From contig NZ_JAJUWT010000006.1 in assembly GCF_021390395.1 (NCBI RefSeq), forward strand, positions 124,001 to 188,000: DNA of 64,000 nucleotides, written 5' to 3'. The notes under the pieces were generated by a model. The model was given only the letters and a program-made list of their open reading frames with translations. It was not told where the DNA came from and made no database searches. A program made the translations under genes and the position numbers. Source of the DNA: Saccharothrix sp. S26. GTDB taxonomy: Bacteria; Actinomycetota; Actinomycetes; Mycobacteriales; Pseudonocardiaceae. Numbering within the stretch: position 1 is the stretch's first letter; each line of letters opens with the position of its first letter. Positions 19,301-28,482 of this stretch are shown piece by piece.

Positions 19301-22010
19301 CGACCTCGTGTTCCCGGCGGACGCGGCGGTGCCCGCGATGACGGTGACCGAGTTCGACGACGCCGGCCGACCGGTCGCGGAGGTGCTCAAGGGCACCGGC
19401 TTCGAGTGGCGGACCACCACGGAGTACGGCGGCGACCGGGTGCACGTGACCCCGCGCCAGGGCGGCACGCCGACCACCACGATCACCGACGCGCACGGGC
19501 GGACCGTCGAGCTGCGCCAGCACCACGGCTCGGGCTACCACTCGACCACCTACCGGTACACCAAGGCGGGGCGGATCGCGCAGGTCGTGGACGAGGCGGG
19601 CAACACCTGGCGCGCCGAGTACGACCTGCGCGGCCGGATGACCACGTTGGACGACCCGGACCAGGGCGTCACCGCGATGACCTACGACGACGCGGACCGG
19701 CTGACCACGACGACCGACGGGCGGGGCGGGACGGTCGCCTTCTCCTACGACGGGCTCGGCCGCCGCACCGGCAGCTACCGCGGCCAGGTCGGCGGCACCC
19801 GGCTCGCCGAGTGGACCTACGACACGGCCTCCAACGGCAAGGGCCACCCGGCGACGACCACCCGGTTCGCCGGCGGCCACCGGTACACCACCAGCATCGG
19901 CAACTACTCCCAGCTGTACCGGCCGACGGAGAAGTCGGTGACGATCCCGGCCACCGACCCGGCTCTGGCCCCGCTCGCCGGGACCTACACCTGGTTCGCC
20001 TCCTACGGCTGGGACGGCAGCCTGTCCGGCGAGTCGTACCCGGAGGTCGGTGGACTGGAGACCGAGACGGTCGACTACGTCCTCGACGACGCGGGCCGGC
20101 CGAGGTCGAGCACCGGGACCTACCAGGGCGACACCGTCGACCTGGTGGGCGCGACCGCCTACACCCGTTACGGCGAGGTCGAGCGCCTTCAGCTCGGCTC
20201 GGGCACGAAGCGCGCGTGGATCTCCCGGTACTACGAGGACAGCACCCGCCGGTTGAAGCGCACGATCGTCGACGCCGAGGTGCCGGCCCCGATGCAGACC
20301 GACATCAACCACACCTACGACCCGCAGGGCAACATCACCTCGATCACCGACCGCCCGATCGGCCTCGCCGCGGACACCCAGTGCTTCCGCTACGACGGCC
20401 TGCGCCGCCTGACCGCCGCGTGGACCCCGGCCGCGTCCTGCGCGGACCCGGCCGCCGCGCTGGGCGGTCCGGCCCAGTACCGCAATGGCTACACCTACGA
20501 CCCGGCCGGCAACCGGCTGACCGCCACCAGGAACGGCACGACCAGCACCTACACCTACCCGTCGGGGCACACCGTGTCGTCGGTGACCACCACGTCCCCT
20601 TCGGGCACCAACACCGTCGACTACACCTACGACGAGGCCGGCAACACCACCACCCGCACCGGCGAGAGGTTCGACTGGGACGAGGAGGGCACCCTGACGT
20701 CGGTCACCAAGGGCGGCGCGACCACGTCGTTCGTCCACACCGCGGACGGCGAGCGGCTGCTCAAGACCGATCCGGGGGGCACCACGCTGTACCTGCTGAA
20801 CCAGGAGGTGCGGCTGGCCAAGGGGAGCAGCACCCCGAAGGCGACCAGGTACTACACGTTCCATGACGAGACCGTGGCCGTGCGCCAGGGCGCGGCGCTC
20901 ACCTGGTTGGCCGGCGACCACCAGGGCACACCGCAGGTCGCGGTGAACTCCCAGACGCTCCAGGTGACCAAACGCCGGTTCGACCCGTTCGGCGTGCCAC
21001 GCGGAACGGCGCCGACGGCGTGGCCGGGGGAGAAGTCCTTCGTCGGCGGCGAGCACGACCCCTCGACCGGGCTGACCCACCTCGGCGCCCGCGACTACGA
21101 CCCGGAGCTGGGCCGGTTCCTGTCCCTCGACCCGGTGATGGACCTGTCCGACCCGCAGCAGCTGCACGGGTACGCCTACGCCAACAACACGCCGGTAACG
21201 TCCCAGGACGCGTCGGGCCTGTTCACGTCCGAGTGCGACAACTGCGGGTACGTGGACTCCAGGGCGTTGCAGAACAAGGAGGACAACCCGAAGTCGAAGC
21301 CGTACAAGCCGCGCGGCAAGCCGAACGGCACCGGCCGGATCCTGCCGTCCGAGACAGTCTTCTCCACCCCCAAGAAGATCAACGACGTCCTCGGTGCCGT
21401 GCTGGAAGGGCTCAAGCGGTCGGACCTGATCGAGGAGCACATCCTGGCGTTGGGGAAGTTCGGCGACTACAACGAGTTCATCCAGCTCAACCGCTGGTAC
21501 GGCAAGGTGCTCGACGTCCTCGACCACAAGTGGGTGCGGAGCCTGGGGCGGCTGAGCGCTCTCCTGGGTCCGGGTCTGTCCTACGCGGACTACCGGGCCA
21601 CGGGTGACCGCCCGGTGGCGGCGGCGATCAAGACCGGCATCGAGACGGGCTTCTCGTGGGGCGGCGCCCTGATCGGCGGCGGGGTGGGCGGGCTGTTGGG
21701 TGCGCCGTTCGGCATGTTGGGCTCGCCCACCGGCATGGTGGCCGGCGCGGGCGGTGGCGCCTACCTCGGCAACATGCTCGGTGGCGAGGTGGCCAAGGCG
21801 GCCGACCCGGTCATCGACATCTTCGGCGCCTACATCGAGGACGGCATCGAACCCCACAACCTGGTGGGCAGCCGCCTGTTCGACATCGGCATCGGCATGC
21901 AGGCCGCGGCCGACGGCAGCATCAGGGAGAAGGCCCGGGACGGCGAGATCTCCGGATCCGACATCGTGGACTCGTCGATCGACGTGGGCCTGTCCGTTCT
22001 CGGCTGGTAG
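16368..22010 (+). CDS. secreted RHS/YD-repeat protein with variable C-terminal domain
   Basis: 1880 residues from ATG 16368, chosen for its GAGGGGA site and the signal peptide right after it (CALVVTLALVAALVQVPPNA). Then comes an SpvB/TcaC-like N-terminal region (TGDFSWSYPLRVPP and LTPDIALSYSSSAVDGLTSS) and a long YD-repeat shell (TYDEAGN, RYDGLRR). The RHS-associated core at about residues 1562-1620 reads THLGARDYDPELGRFLSLDP with PVTSQDASGL at its end. The 258 residues after the core are unlike the shell: a lysine/proline linker, a helical part, and a glycine-rich hydrophobic stretch (IGGGVGGLLGAPFGMLG). In this family that position holds a toxin released from the shell; a membrane-acting toxin is my guess. 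Immunity would be expected just downstream. Confidence 0.88.
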   Translation: MPVRKRSCALVVTLALVAALVQVPPNAVAAGGPSVPLPSVGSVPVSGQGDAGPPADDQTGPGLSGDQGPRPIDPGSGDYAATAMKPSATWDVSAHTGDFSWSYPLRVPPAPGGLTPDIALSYSSSAVDGLTSSTNNQASWVGDGWSLWPGSVERDYRSCSDDLGGEDGQPGDLCWRSDNATLSLNGGATPLIRDDATGVWRPKNDDGSRVERITTGGNGDDNGESWRITTVDGTQYHFGTVPSAASTWTVPVYGDDAGEPCHVPGSFASSGCVQAYRWNLDKIVDRNGNMVLFTYQKEGNHYGRDKNSVAAAYDRGGWLHQVRYGLRADDASVRATGVVDFTTVDRCVRDSDCTWSKPDNLPDVPLDLKCDGGSCPNLWSPTFWTTKRLRTITTRVLRDGSYQPVDSWTLRHELPDPGDGEKPALWLAGITHAGHADGTLSLPEVTFHGARLVNRVHGGDDGYASLVRFRMNTIVSETGGAVSIRYAEPECVAGRTMPAEPHTNTLRCFPSKWKPTGAPERTDHFHKYVVAQVSQVDGLAGGLAHETHYEYLGGAAWHWPTADSGEEDRKTWNEFRGFATVRVRTGSGQDGNRTMAEQRFHRGMHGDKLPGGATRAAEVKDSENKVRADVDWLRGFEFENASFRHEQASPSEPPRLTKTITDPHVTGPTATRGPFRAHRVLPGVTTTYTLLTSGRRTTRMSTAYDDHGRATKVDDEGDVDDPEDDRCTLTGYREDTTRWLVDLPSRTETFAVRCDRTPVFPRDAITDRKITYDADGNPTRIEVAKERPATGPVYVTTSTTAYDSHGRVTASTDALGNTTTTAYTPAIGGPTTTTAVTAPRAGPTAAGLVTTTTHDPSSGQAAKVEDPNGRVTETDYDALGRRTEIWLPNRPRATHARGNARFAYEVRTTGPVAVTTTRIGPNGVFTAATELYDGLLRLRQKQTPAAGGGRLLADTRYDSHGRPFKVTRPYYNEGQVGTDLVFPADAAVPAMTVTEFDDAGRPVAEVLKGTGFEWRTTTEYGGDRVHVTPRQGGTPTTTITDAHGRTVELRQHHGSGYHSTTYRYTKAGRIAQVVDEAGNTWRAEYDLRGRMTTLDDPDQGVTAMTYDDADRLTTTTDGRGGTVAFSYDGLGRRTGSYRGQVGGTRLAEWTYDTASNGKGHPATTTRFAGGHRYTTSIGNYSQLYRPTEKSVTIPATDPALAPLAGTYTWFASYGWDGSLSGESYPEVGGLETETVDYVLDDAGRPRSSTGTYQGDTVDLVGATAYTRYGEVERLQLGSGTKRAWISRYYEDSTRRLKRTIVDAEVPAPMQTDINHTYDPQGNITSITDRPIGLAADTQCFRYDGLRRLTAAWTPAASCADPAAALGGPAQYRNGYTYDPAGNRLTATRNGTTSTYTYPSGHTVSSVTTTSPSGTNTVDYTYDEAGNTTTRTGERFDWDEEGTLTSVTKGGATTSFVHTADGERLLKTDPGGTTLYLLNQEVRLAKGSSTPKATRYYTFHDETVAVRQGAALTWLAGDHQGTPQVAVNSQTLQVTKRRFDPFGVPRGTAPTAWPGEKSFVGGEHDPSTGLTHLGARDYDPELGRFLSLDPVMDLSDPQQLHGYAYANNTPVTSQDASGLFTSECDNCGYVDSRALQNKEDNPKSKPYKPRGKPNGTGRILPSETVFSTPKKINDVLGAVLEGLKRSDLIEEHILALGKFGDYNEFIQLNRWYGKVLDVLDHKWVRSLGRLSALLGPGLSYADYRATGDRPVAAAIKTGIETGFSWGGALIGGGVGGLLGAPFGMLGSPTGMVAGAGGGAYLGNMLGGEVAKAADPVIDIFGAYIEDGIEPHNLVGSRLFDIGIGMQAAADGSIREKARDGEISGSDIVDSSIDVGLSVLGW

Positions 22011-22044
22011 CCCGGGACGACGCGGTGGCTGGGCGTTCGCGGCG

Positions 22045-22759
22045 TTGGCCGCCGACGCCGCGGACGTGCCGGCCAAGGTCCGCGACGCGCACGAGCGCCA
22101 GCCCGACCGGGGCGAGGGCTGGTACCTGGTGTGCCGCCCGAGGCGCCCGACCCCGCCGATCGAGCTGGAGCGGTACCTCACCCCGGCCCGCCCGGTCGCC
22201 GACACGGACCTGGTGGGCCGTGAACTGACCGAACTGCGCGAACTCGAACGGGATCTGGATGTCGACGACCCGCGCGGCGACGCCTACGCCGAGGCCGTCG
22301 GGCTGCTGGAGTGGCAGCCGCGCGGCGCGGCGAAGGAACAAGGACTGGTCACCCGGTCGCAGGACTACGTCCCGGTGGCCGACGACGGTTACGCCGTCTA
22401 CAGCGTCCCGCGGGACGGGCCGCTGGTCGACGCCTGGCGCAAGACCCTCACCGAGGTCGACGTGAACCAAGCGAAGCGGCTGCCGGGTCGCCGAGTGGGA
22501 CGACCGGACCATCCTGGCCGGCGACGACGAACTGGGCACCACGATCACACTGCTCGACCTGACCTCCGCCGACGACGCGCGCATGCGGGTGGACCCGGTG
22601 CCACTGCCCCCGCGCTCCACCCGCGACGCGTTCGCCTACGGCTACGGCGGCGGCACCCCGGCCACCACCTACCAGACCCTGCTGCGCTGCGCGCTGGACG
22701 ACAGCGGCCAAGTCGAGACGGTGCTGCGCGCGGAGTCCTGGAAGAACAGCCAACGGTGA
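22045..22759 (+). pseudogene. RHS-linked companion ORF with one frameshift (possible immunity protein)
   Basis: From the end of the RHS gene a good coding frame runs as RDAHERQPDRGEGWYLVC to LTEVDVNQAKRL near 22480, then the coding signal moves to the next frame as RVAEWDDRTILAGDDELG, ending SGQVETVLRAESWKNSQR at TGA 22757. Removing one C from the run at about 22479-22484 gives a single frame of about 235 residues. No clear ATG is present; TTG 22045 or GTG 22066 are the nearest starts. Its position right after the RHS tip fits an immunity gene, but I recognise no family. The shift is either real inactivation or a one-base sequence error. Confidence 0.45.
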
Positions 22760-23289
22760 GCCGTGCGCGGACGTGCTCGCCGAGTGGGCTGTCCGGTATG
22801 ACGGTGACCCGCTCGCCACGTTCGGCGGCCGCAAGGGCGTCGGCCATGCCCGGTGTGCCGGTCGGGCTTTGCCTGCCCCTCGGCTGGCGGCGAATCGCGG
22901 ATCGCTGGATGCAGCCCCAAAGCTTCGACAGGCGCGCTCTTCGCGGCTGCTGCCTGGTCTTTTCCGCCGGTTCCGTCCGAGCAGGCCAGGAAGGTTCCCA
23001 AGACCGCGAGGTTCACCGACTCGACGACGCCGTCGAGGGTGGTCTGTGTACACCTGACCGTCGAGCCACCGGTCACTCGCCGTCGGCATATGGGAGTATT
23101 CCTCGACTTTTGATCGTAACGCGCTTCCGGTGCGGCGATGACACGTACGAGTTACGCAGCTCTCCCAATTGTGGTCGACCGGTTCCGCGTGCGCGGTGAA
23201 CTGGAAGGAGATCGGTGCGCGCAAATCCAGGGTCAGATCCACCCTCGGAGCGGTGGTGAGCGCGGTTGTGGCGGCTTCGTGGTCGCTGG
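22760..23289. other. decayed stretch without a supported gene
   Basis: Several short minus-strand frames look partly coding, for example MADALAAAERGERVTVIP near 22845 and RVDLTLDLRAPISFQFTAHA near 23210, but none has a start, length or family that I can defend. Probably gene debris left by the neighbouring insertion sequence. Confidence 0.4.
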
Positions 23290-23450
23290 TGGGTGTGCCC
23301 GCCGCGCATGTGCAGCTCGGCGAGCAGCAGTTCGTGCAACTGGGACCAGACACCGGCCCCGTTCCAGTCACGCAGCTTTCTCCAGCAGGTCATCCCGGAG
23401 CCGAAACCGAGCTCCTGCGGAAGAAACTCCCACTGGATCCTGTTCGGCAA
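23290..23450 (-). mobile_element. IS5-family transposase, N-terminal remnant
   Basis: The minus strand starts RIQWEFLPQELGFGSGMTCW and continues with LRDWNGAGVWSQLHELLLAE, the N-terminal domain typical of IS5-group transposases. Similarity ends near 23290 at AELH and the catalytic domain is missing, so this is a dead end piece. Confidence 0.7.
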
Positions 23451-23671
23451 GGTTTGTCACCCTTCTTGTGGTGGGCCGGTCGGGTGTGTGCCTGGCTGGT
23501 AGCCAGGAGGAGTCCGACGTCCAAGCGTTACGCGATAACGCAGTTCTTCGATCCGGCTGGTCGTCCCGAACCGGGGCGGACGGCTTTCGGCGCCCCTGCT
23601 GAGCGGGCGGTCTTCGGACCTTTGTCGAAGCGCCGCTCTGCCAGACCTTCCGTTGGAGGGGGCGGAATCGG

Positions 23672-24115
23672 TCAGGGGATGGGGATGCGGCCCCAGACGA
23701 CTTTGCCGCCGTCCTCCTGGCGAACGCCCCAGGCGTTGCAGATCGTTTCGATCATGGTCATGCCGTTGCCCCGTTCGGGGCTGACGCTGGAGGAACCGAC
23801 GACCGGTGTGCGGTGGGGGGTGGCGTCGCGAGCCTCGACGACGAGTTCGGGCCCGCGCTCGGGGTGGACTTCCCGGCGCAGCAGCAGGTGCCGGGGGTGG
23901 TCGGCGTGGTCGCAGGCGTTGGACGCCAGCTCCGTGGCCACCAGTTGCACGTCGAGGACGAAGCCCTCGTCACACGTGTGCAGTACTTCGCCGATGCGGT
24001 TGCGCACGGCGGCGAGGTCGTCGCAGGGCACCGAGGTGTCCACCGCCACCTGGCCGGTGGTCCGGCCCGCGTCGGCGTGACCGTCCGCACCGCGCTCGTC
24101 GTGCGCAATCGTCAT
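23672..24115 (-). CDS. RsbW-like anti-sigma ATPase (HATPase_c_2)
   Basis: About 147 residues from ATG 24115, chosen because AGGTGAAGGG lies just before it; an open frame to 24232 would add 39 low-complexity residues. The GHKL N box is VATELASNACDHA and the C-terminal ATP-lid region ends GNGMTMIETICNAWGVRQED then VVWGRIPIP. Single-domain proteins of this kind bind and inhibit sigma factors or anti-sigma antagonists by serine phosphorylation. No sigma factor gene is adjacent; three other members of this signalling type lie at 29.3-33.7 kb. Confidence 0.8.
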   Translation of the reverse strand: MTIAHDERGADGHADAGRTTGQVAVDTSVPCDDLAAVRNRIGEVLHTCDEGFVLDVQLVATELASNACDHADHPRHLLLRREVHPERGPELVVEARDATPHRTPVVGSSSVSPERGNGMTMIETICNAWGVRQEDGGKVVWGRIPIP

Positions 24116-24232
24116 CCCTTCACCTGAACCGGTTGCGCTGTCCGGGTCCGAAGTGGCCCCCGCGGTGGGATGTTCGGGGTTCGAGCGGGCGTTGTTCACT
24201 ACATCGGATTGCCCGAAACGTTCGCACCCCAT

Positions 24233-25048
24233 GCGTGGTTAGCCCATTCGGTTCAATGCCGGTGTGGGTGTCGCCGCCTGAGTCTTGGGCCGTCGGGGGT
24301 CATGCACCAGTTGCTCGTCGATGAGGTCGACCGGCAGGAACGACAGGTCGAAGGCGTCGAACCGCTTCGCCAGGTCGCACGCGACGATCTCGACCGAGCC
24401 GCTGGCTGTGGCCGGCGCAGCAGCCGGCCTCGGTACACCGCTGTTCACGGCTACCGTCGACAACTGGGAGCCCACTCGACTACGAAGACATTTTCACACG
24501 TCCGGAAACGGCACGCAGCCGGCTGATGGGTGCCGCTGCCGATGGCTGACCTGGGAAAAGGTGCTCAGAGCAGGGTGAGCGGTATGGCGTCGATCAGGCG
24601 CCCCGCGTGGTCACTTCTCGTCGTGTGACCCTGAACTTGGCGACTGCCTGGGGCAGCACGCCAGGCCTGGCGGGCAAGGCGGTATGGGCGCACCTGACGA
24701 ATACGGTGCCGCCGGTCGAAGGTCCGCCGTGAGCGGCGCAGGTTCGACGAATGGTCCCTGCCGTTTGCTGCGAGGCCGCACTCCCGGACGGCCGGATGCT
24801 TCCAGCTGGCCGCTCCCGACGCTTCGGCAACCACTCCCGCGTACGACGTGATCAAGCCCTCAACGCCACGGCGGGTCGCCACCGAGGGGCGACGGTCATC
24901 GCCGCGTCGTCGTCGGCCTTTCCCGGTCGGCCAAGACGCACGTCTCATGGGGCGGTCGGCGTCGTGTCGGGCGGGTCTGGCACAGGGCTGTGCCGGGCGG
25001 TGATCAGGGCGATATCGTCGCCGGCAGGCTGGTCGCCGCAGCGGCCCG
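24233..25048. other. stretch without a supported gene
   Basis: Frames on both strands are open for 60-100 codons but lack starts with ribosome sites and have no recognisable motif. A minus-strand run ending at 24239 (VEIVACDLAKRFDAFDLSFL) has protein-like composition and might be a gene tail. Confidence 0.35.
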
Positions 25049-25626
25049 GTCGACGCCACCGGCGTCAGCGCGGCGATCACGTTCTCCGGCGCCGCCCCAT
25101 CGCCTTGTCGCACCGTGTTCGGCAGCCCCGGTTCGTCCACCCTCGCCGGCACCAACGGTTCCGATGTGATCTGCGGTCTCGGATACGCCACCACCATCAA
25201 CGGCGGCACGGCAACGACGTCATCTACGGCGGATCCGCCTCCAGCACCATCACCGGCGGCAACGGCGATGACACCATCTACGCCGGTGACGGCGACGACA
25301 TCATCAACGGCGGCAACGGAAACGACACCCTGCACAGCCAAGGTGGCAACGACCGCAGCTTCGGTGAAGACCTCGTCGCCGGCCTGTTCACCTGGCTGTT
25401 CGACAACGGCAACGACATCATCGTCGGCGGACCCGTCGACGACACCCTCGACGGCCAAGCCGGCGACGACAACCTCACCGACACCTCCGGCGACGACACC
25501 ATGAAGGGCTCCAACGGCAACGACACCATCAACGTCCAGGACGGACTCGGCGGCGACACCGCCGACGGCGGCAACGGCACCGACACCTGCACCACCGACA
25601 CGACCGACACCAAACTCAGCTGCTAA
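25049..25626 (+). pseudogene. calcium-binding hemolysin-type repeat protein, frameshifted
   Basis: The frame at 25049 reads VDATGVSAAITFSGAAPSPC and then FGSPGSSTLAGTNGSDVICG up to TINGG near 25205. A missing base moves the repeats to another frame: GNDVIYGG, NGDDTIYAGDGDDIINGGNG and so on to KLSC at TAA 25624. GGxGxDxUx nonapeptide repeats of this kind bind calcium in secreted RTX-like proteins. No signal peptide or start remains upstream; a stop lies at 25001. The gene is 5'-truncated as well as shifted. A hairpin terminator follows. Confidence 0.6.
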
Positions 25627-25644
25627 CCGCCAACACACGCACGA

Positions 25645-25668
25645 CGCCGGGCCGTCACCGGCCCGGCG
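25645..25668 (+). terminator. hairpin terminator after the calcium-binding repeat gene
   Basis: CGCCGGGCC at 25645-25653 pairs perfectly with GGCCCGGCG at 25660-25668 around a six-base loop, 19 bases after the stop codon. Confidence 0.7.
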
Positions 25669-25708
25669 GTCGGCGCCGCTGTTCCTGCCGAAACATCCTC
25701 AATGCAGG

Positions 25709-25890
25709 TCAGGCGTCGTGGTGGTACTTGTTGAGGATGTCGCCCGGTCGCTGCAGTCGGTGGATGCCGAGCTGGTGACCGCAACCTGCTCTGTGGCCGG
25801 TGGTGGTGGTCTCAGCGTTCGGTCGAGGAGTTCGTGTCCGCGGTTGCGGATCGAGCGCTCCATGATCGTGTTCATCCGCGCTGTTGGGAC
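25709..25890 (-). mobile_element. integrase-core transposase, C-terminal scrap
   Basis: The minus strand reads ARMNTIMERSIRNRGHELLD and, in a shifted frame, ends ILNKYHHDA at TGA 25709. The first part matches the catalytic-core end (NSIMERW, HELLDRTL) and the second the tail (GGILxEYHHAA) of a common actinomycete integrase-type transposase. A better-kept tail of the same family is at 49250-49352. Not functional. Confidence 0.6.
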
Positions 25891-25995
25891 ACCGGGTCTG
25901 GCAACATGGTCGGGCTGGTGGCTCCCCGTCAGGTGATGACCAGGGTGGAGGGGACGGTGATCATGAGGTTGTTCCCGAGGACCGGACACCAAATT

Positions 25996-26216
25996 TCATG
26001 CCACGAAGCGAGAATCTTGACGACAGCCGACGCGGACCTCGTACGGGGCGCGGTAGTCGACTGTCGAATGTAAACGGTCGTGGTTGTAGTAGCCCAGGTA
26101 AGCGAAAACGCCGCGTCGAGCGGCGTCGCGGGTGTCCCAGACGGTGGTGCCGATCTCGGTCTTGAGGGTGGCGAAGAACGTTCCGCTACCGCGTTGTCGA
26201 AGCACGACCTTCGCAA
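25996..26216 (-). mobile_element. IS3-family transposase OrfB, C-terminal remnant
   Basis: RRSCFDNAVAE in one frame and FFATLKTEIGTTVWDTRDAA, YNHDRLHSTVDYRAPYEVR in the next are the end of an IS3-family DDE integrase, including the region of the last catalytic glutamate (the F-x-x-L-K-x-E motif). One frameshift and the lack of everything upstream show it is dead. Confidence 0.75.
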
Positions 26217-26641
26217 GCCTCAGCTGCGGCAACACGCCGCTGGTCGAGGAGGCGTTCGGCCGCCAGACGCTCGCGCTGCTGGCCACCCTCAACGCCGAGT
26301 GCGCCGGCGTTGCCGTGGGGCGGCGACGCCGCCCTCGCCCATCGTGACGGCGCCAGCCGCTGAACCTGTCCGGTGCCGTCCGGATTCGGCCGCCGCACCG
26401 GCGGCTGACCGGTTTCGGCGTTCGCGCATCCCCTTCGACGCGCTCGACTTCCCCGCGCGTCACGGAGGGGGCCGCCAACCTCCGATTGGCGGATGTCACC
26501 GCCGCCGTCGAGCTGCGGGCGCAGCGCGCCCACGGCGGCGTCTGTGGGCATAGAGCCAGAATCTCCACGTCCTTTTCCGAACGCTATGGGCAGCAGGCGC
26601 AGGGGTGACGCTGTGGTCGAGTGGTCCGGTGCCGCGCTCGT
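26217..26641. other. no supported gene between the IS3 scrap and larC
   Basis: Only arginine-rich shadow frames are present. It separates mobile debris from the lar operon and may contain the larC transcription end, but I see no clear hairpin. Confidence 0.35.
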
Positions 26642-27799
26642 CTAACCGTCAGCGCGTCGGTCGGGCAGTTGCGCCGGAACCCTGTTGCGGGCCTCCTGGT
26701 AGGACAACCCGAGTGCGGCGGACAGGGCTACGACGTCGTCGTGCTCGGGCTTGGTGGTCCAAGGCCCTTGTTTGACGCGCACGGGGTGTCCTTGGACGGT
26801 GGTGGTCGTGGTGGTGCGGGGGAGGGTCAGGCGGTCGACGGTCGTGCGGCGCAAGCCGAGGCTGCCGGTGCTGCGGAGCAGCAGCGTCCCCAGTTCCGAC
26901 GCGAGGTGCGGTGGGCACAGGACGTGCACGACGTGGCCGGGCCGGTTCTTCTTCATGCCGACAGAGGTGATCCACACGTCGGCGGCACCCGCCTCCAGCA
27001 GCACGTCCACGGTGTGGCCGAGGGCTTCGCCGGTCACGTCGTCGACGGTGGTCTCCAGCACCGCCATGGCGGTGTGCCCGCCGCGGCCGACCGGTTCGGC
27101 CAGCACGGCCTGCAAGACGTTGGGGCGGTCCGGGAACTCCCGCGACCCCGCGCCGTAGCCGACCCGCGTCACCGTGGACTCCGGCATCGGGGTGTAGCGG
27201 GTGTCGAGCGCCCGCAGCAGCACGGCGCCGGTGGGTGTGACGGTCTCGGCGTCGATATCGGTGCCGCGGACCCTCGCTCCCGCCAAGAGCGCGGCGGTGG
27301 CGGGCGCGGGAACGGGCAGGATGCCGTGCCTGGTCCGGACGGTGCCCGTGCCGAGGCCGACGGGTGCCGAGTGGACCTCGGTGATGTCGAGGGCGTGGAC
27401 CGCCGCGCTGACGCCGACGATGTCGACGACGGTGTCGTGGCCGCCCAGTTCGTGCAGGTGGACCACCGCCGGGTCGATGCCGTGGATGCGGCCCTCGGCG
27501 GCGGCGAGTTCGCGCAGTGCCCGCACGGCCCTCTCGGCGACCGGTACGGGTTCGGCGCGGGTGGCCAGCGCGATGAGTTCGGAGGCGTTGCGGTGGGTCG
27601 GCTGGGGTTCGACGGTGACCACGGCTCGACGGGCGGCGATTCCGTTGCGGTGTGCCGGTTCGACGTCGAGTTGCCAGCCCGTGAGCCCGGTGGCCGCGAT
27701 GGCGGCGCGGATCCGGTCCAGGGGAGCGCCGAGGTCGACGAGGGCCGCGAGCAGCATGTCGCCCGACAGGCCGCACGTCGGGTTGAGGAACAGGATCAC
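26642..27799 (-). CDS. larC: nickel-pincer nucleotide cofactor synthesis protein LarC
   Basis: 385 residues. LarC inserts nickel into the thiolated pyridinium nucleotide (cyclometallase) in the last step of pincer cofactor synthesis. Family features: LFLNPTCGLSGDMLLAALVD at the start, VVHLHELGGHDTVVDIVGVS around residues 120-140, APATAALLAG, and a C-terminal TTVDDVTGEALGHTVDVLLE followed by WITSVGMKKNRPGHVVHVLC. It is one uninterrupted frame, whereas some species make LarC by programmed frameshift as LarC1/LarC2. GTG 27799 is chosen because its first bases overlap the larB stop (GTGA), a coupling signal; the longer open frame upstream is arginine-rich shadow. Confidence 0.92.
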   Translation of the reverse strand: MILFLNPTCGLSGDMLLAALVDLGAPLDRIRAAIAATGLTGWQLDVEPAHRNGIAARRAVVTVEPQPTHRNASELIALATRAEPVPVAERAVRALRELAAAEGRIHGIDPAVVHLHELGGHDTVVDIVGVSAAVHALDITEVHSAPVGLGTGTVRTRHGILPVPAPATAALLAGARVRGTDIDAETVTPTGAVLLRALDTRYTPMPESTVTRVGYGAGSREFPDRPNVLQAVLAEPVGRGGHTAMAVLETTVDDVTGEALGHTVDVLLEAGAADVWITSVGMKKNRPGHVVHVLCPPHLASELGTLLLRSTGSLGLRRTTVDRLTLPRTTTTTTVQGHPVRVKQGPWTTKPEHDDVVALSAALGLSYQEARNRVPAQLPDRRADG

Positions 27800-28482
27800 G
27801 TGGTCCGTCGCTCGTAGGTGGTGGCCAGGCGGTGGGCGGCCATCGCCGCGCCGTAGCCGGAGTCGATGTTGACGACGGTGAGGCCGGCGGCGCAGGAGGT
27901 GAGCATGGCCAGCAGCGCGGTCACGCCTTCGAGGGCGGCGCCGTAGCCGGTCGACGTGGGCACCGCGATGACCGGGCACGCCACTAGGCCGCCGACCACC
28001 GAGGCCAGCGCCCCTTCCATGCCTGCTACGACGACGACCGCGTCGGCGTCGGCGAGCTGGTCGGTGATGGCGAGCAGGCGGTGCACGCCCGCCACCCCGA
28101 CGTCGCGGTGCAGCCGGACCGGCAGGCCGATGGCGGTGGCGACCGCCGCTGCCTCGGCGGCGACCGGTCCGTCGGCGGTACCCGCCGTCACCACCGCGAG
28201 CCGGAACGACCTCGGGGCCGCCGGTCGCCAGACCAGCAGCCGCGCGTCCGGTTCGTGGTCGGCGCCGGCGACCGCGGCGGCCACGTCTTGGGCCTGGTCG
28301 GGCTCGACGCGGGTCACCAGCACGGGTCCGGTGTTGGCCTCGAGCAGCCGGCGCACGATGGCGATGATCTCCTCGGTGCGCTTGCCCGGTGCGTAGACCG
28401 CCTCGGGCAGTCCCTGCCGTGCCTGCCGGTCGGTGTCGACGCGGGCGAAACCCAGGTCCGCGAACCCCTCGGCGCCGCTCAT
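27796..28482 (-). CDS. larB: nickel-pincer cofactor synthesis protein LarB
   Basis: 228 residues. LarB carboxylates and hydrolyses nicotinic acid adenine dinucleotide to pyridinium-3,5-biscarboxylate mononucleotide. The C-terminal half is AIR-carboxylase (PurE)-like: LAVVTAGTADGPVAAEAA, VGVAGVHRLLA, VVVVAGMEGALASVVGGLV and PTSTGYGAALEGVTALLAML. The N-terminal ARVDTDRQARQGLPEAVYAP segment is the LarB signature. It overlaps larE upstream and larC downstream by four bases each, so all three are translated together. Confidence 0.92.
   Translation of the reverse strand: MSGAEGFADLGFARVDTDRQARQGLPEAVYAPGKRTEEIIAIVRRLLEANTGPVLVTRVEPDQAQDVAAAVAGADHEPDARLLVWRPAAPRSFRLAVVTAGTADGPVAAEAAAVATAIGLPVRLHRDVGVAGVHRLLAITDQLADADAVVVVAGMEGALASVVGGLVACPVIAVPTSTGYGAALEGVTALLAMLTSCAAGLTVVNIDSGYGAAMAAHRLATTYERRTT

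Noticed and set aside
18759-22205. Minus-strand open frame of 1148 codons opposite the RHS gene
   Set aside because: Antisense shadow with biased composition and no recognisable domain.
25200-25620. Short-period repeats that could be taken for a CRISPR array or tandem satellite
   Set aside because: They encode glycine/aspartate nonapeptide repeats of a calcium-binding protein; no identical repeats with unique spacers exist anywhere in the window.
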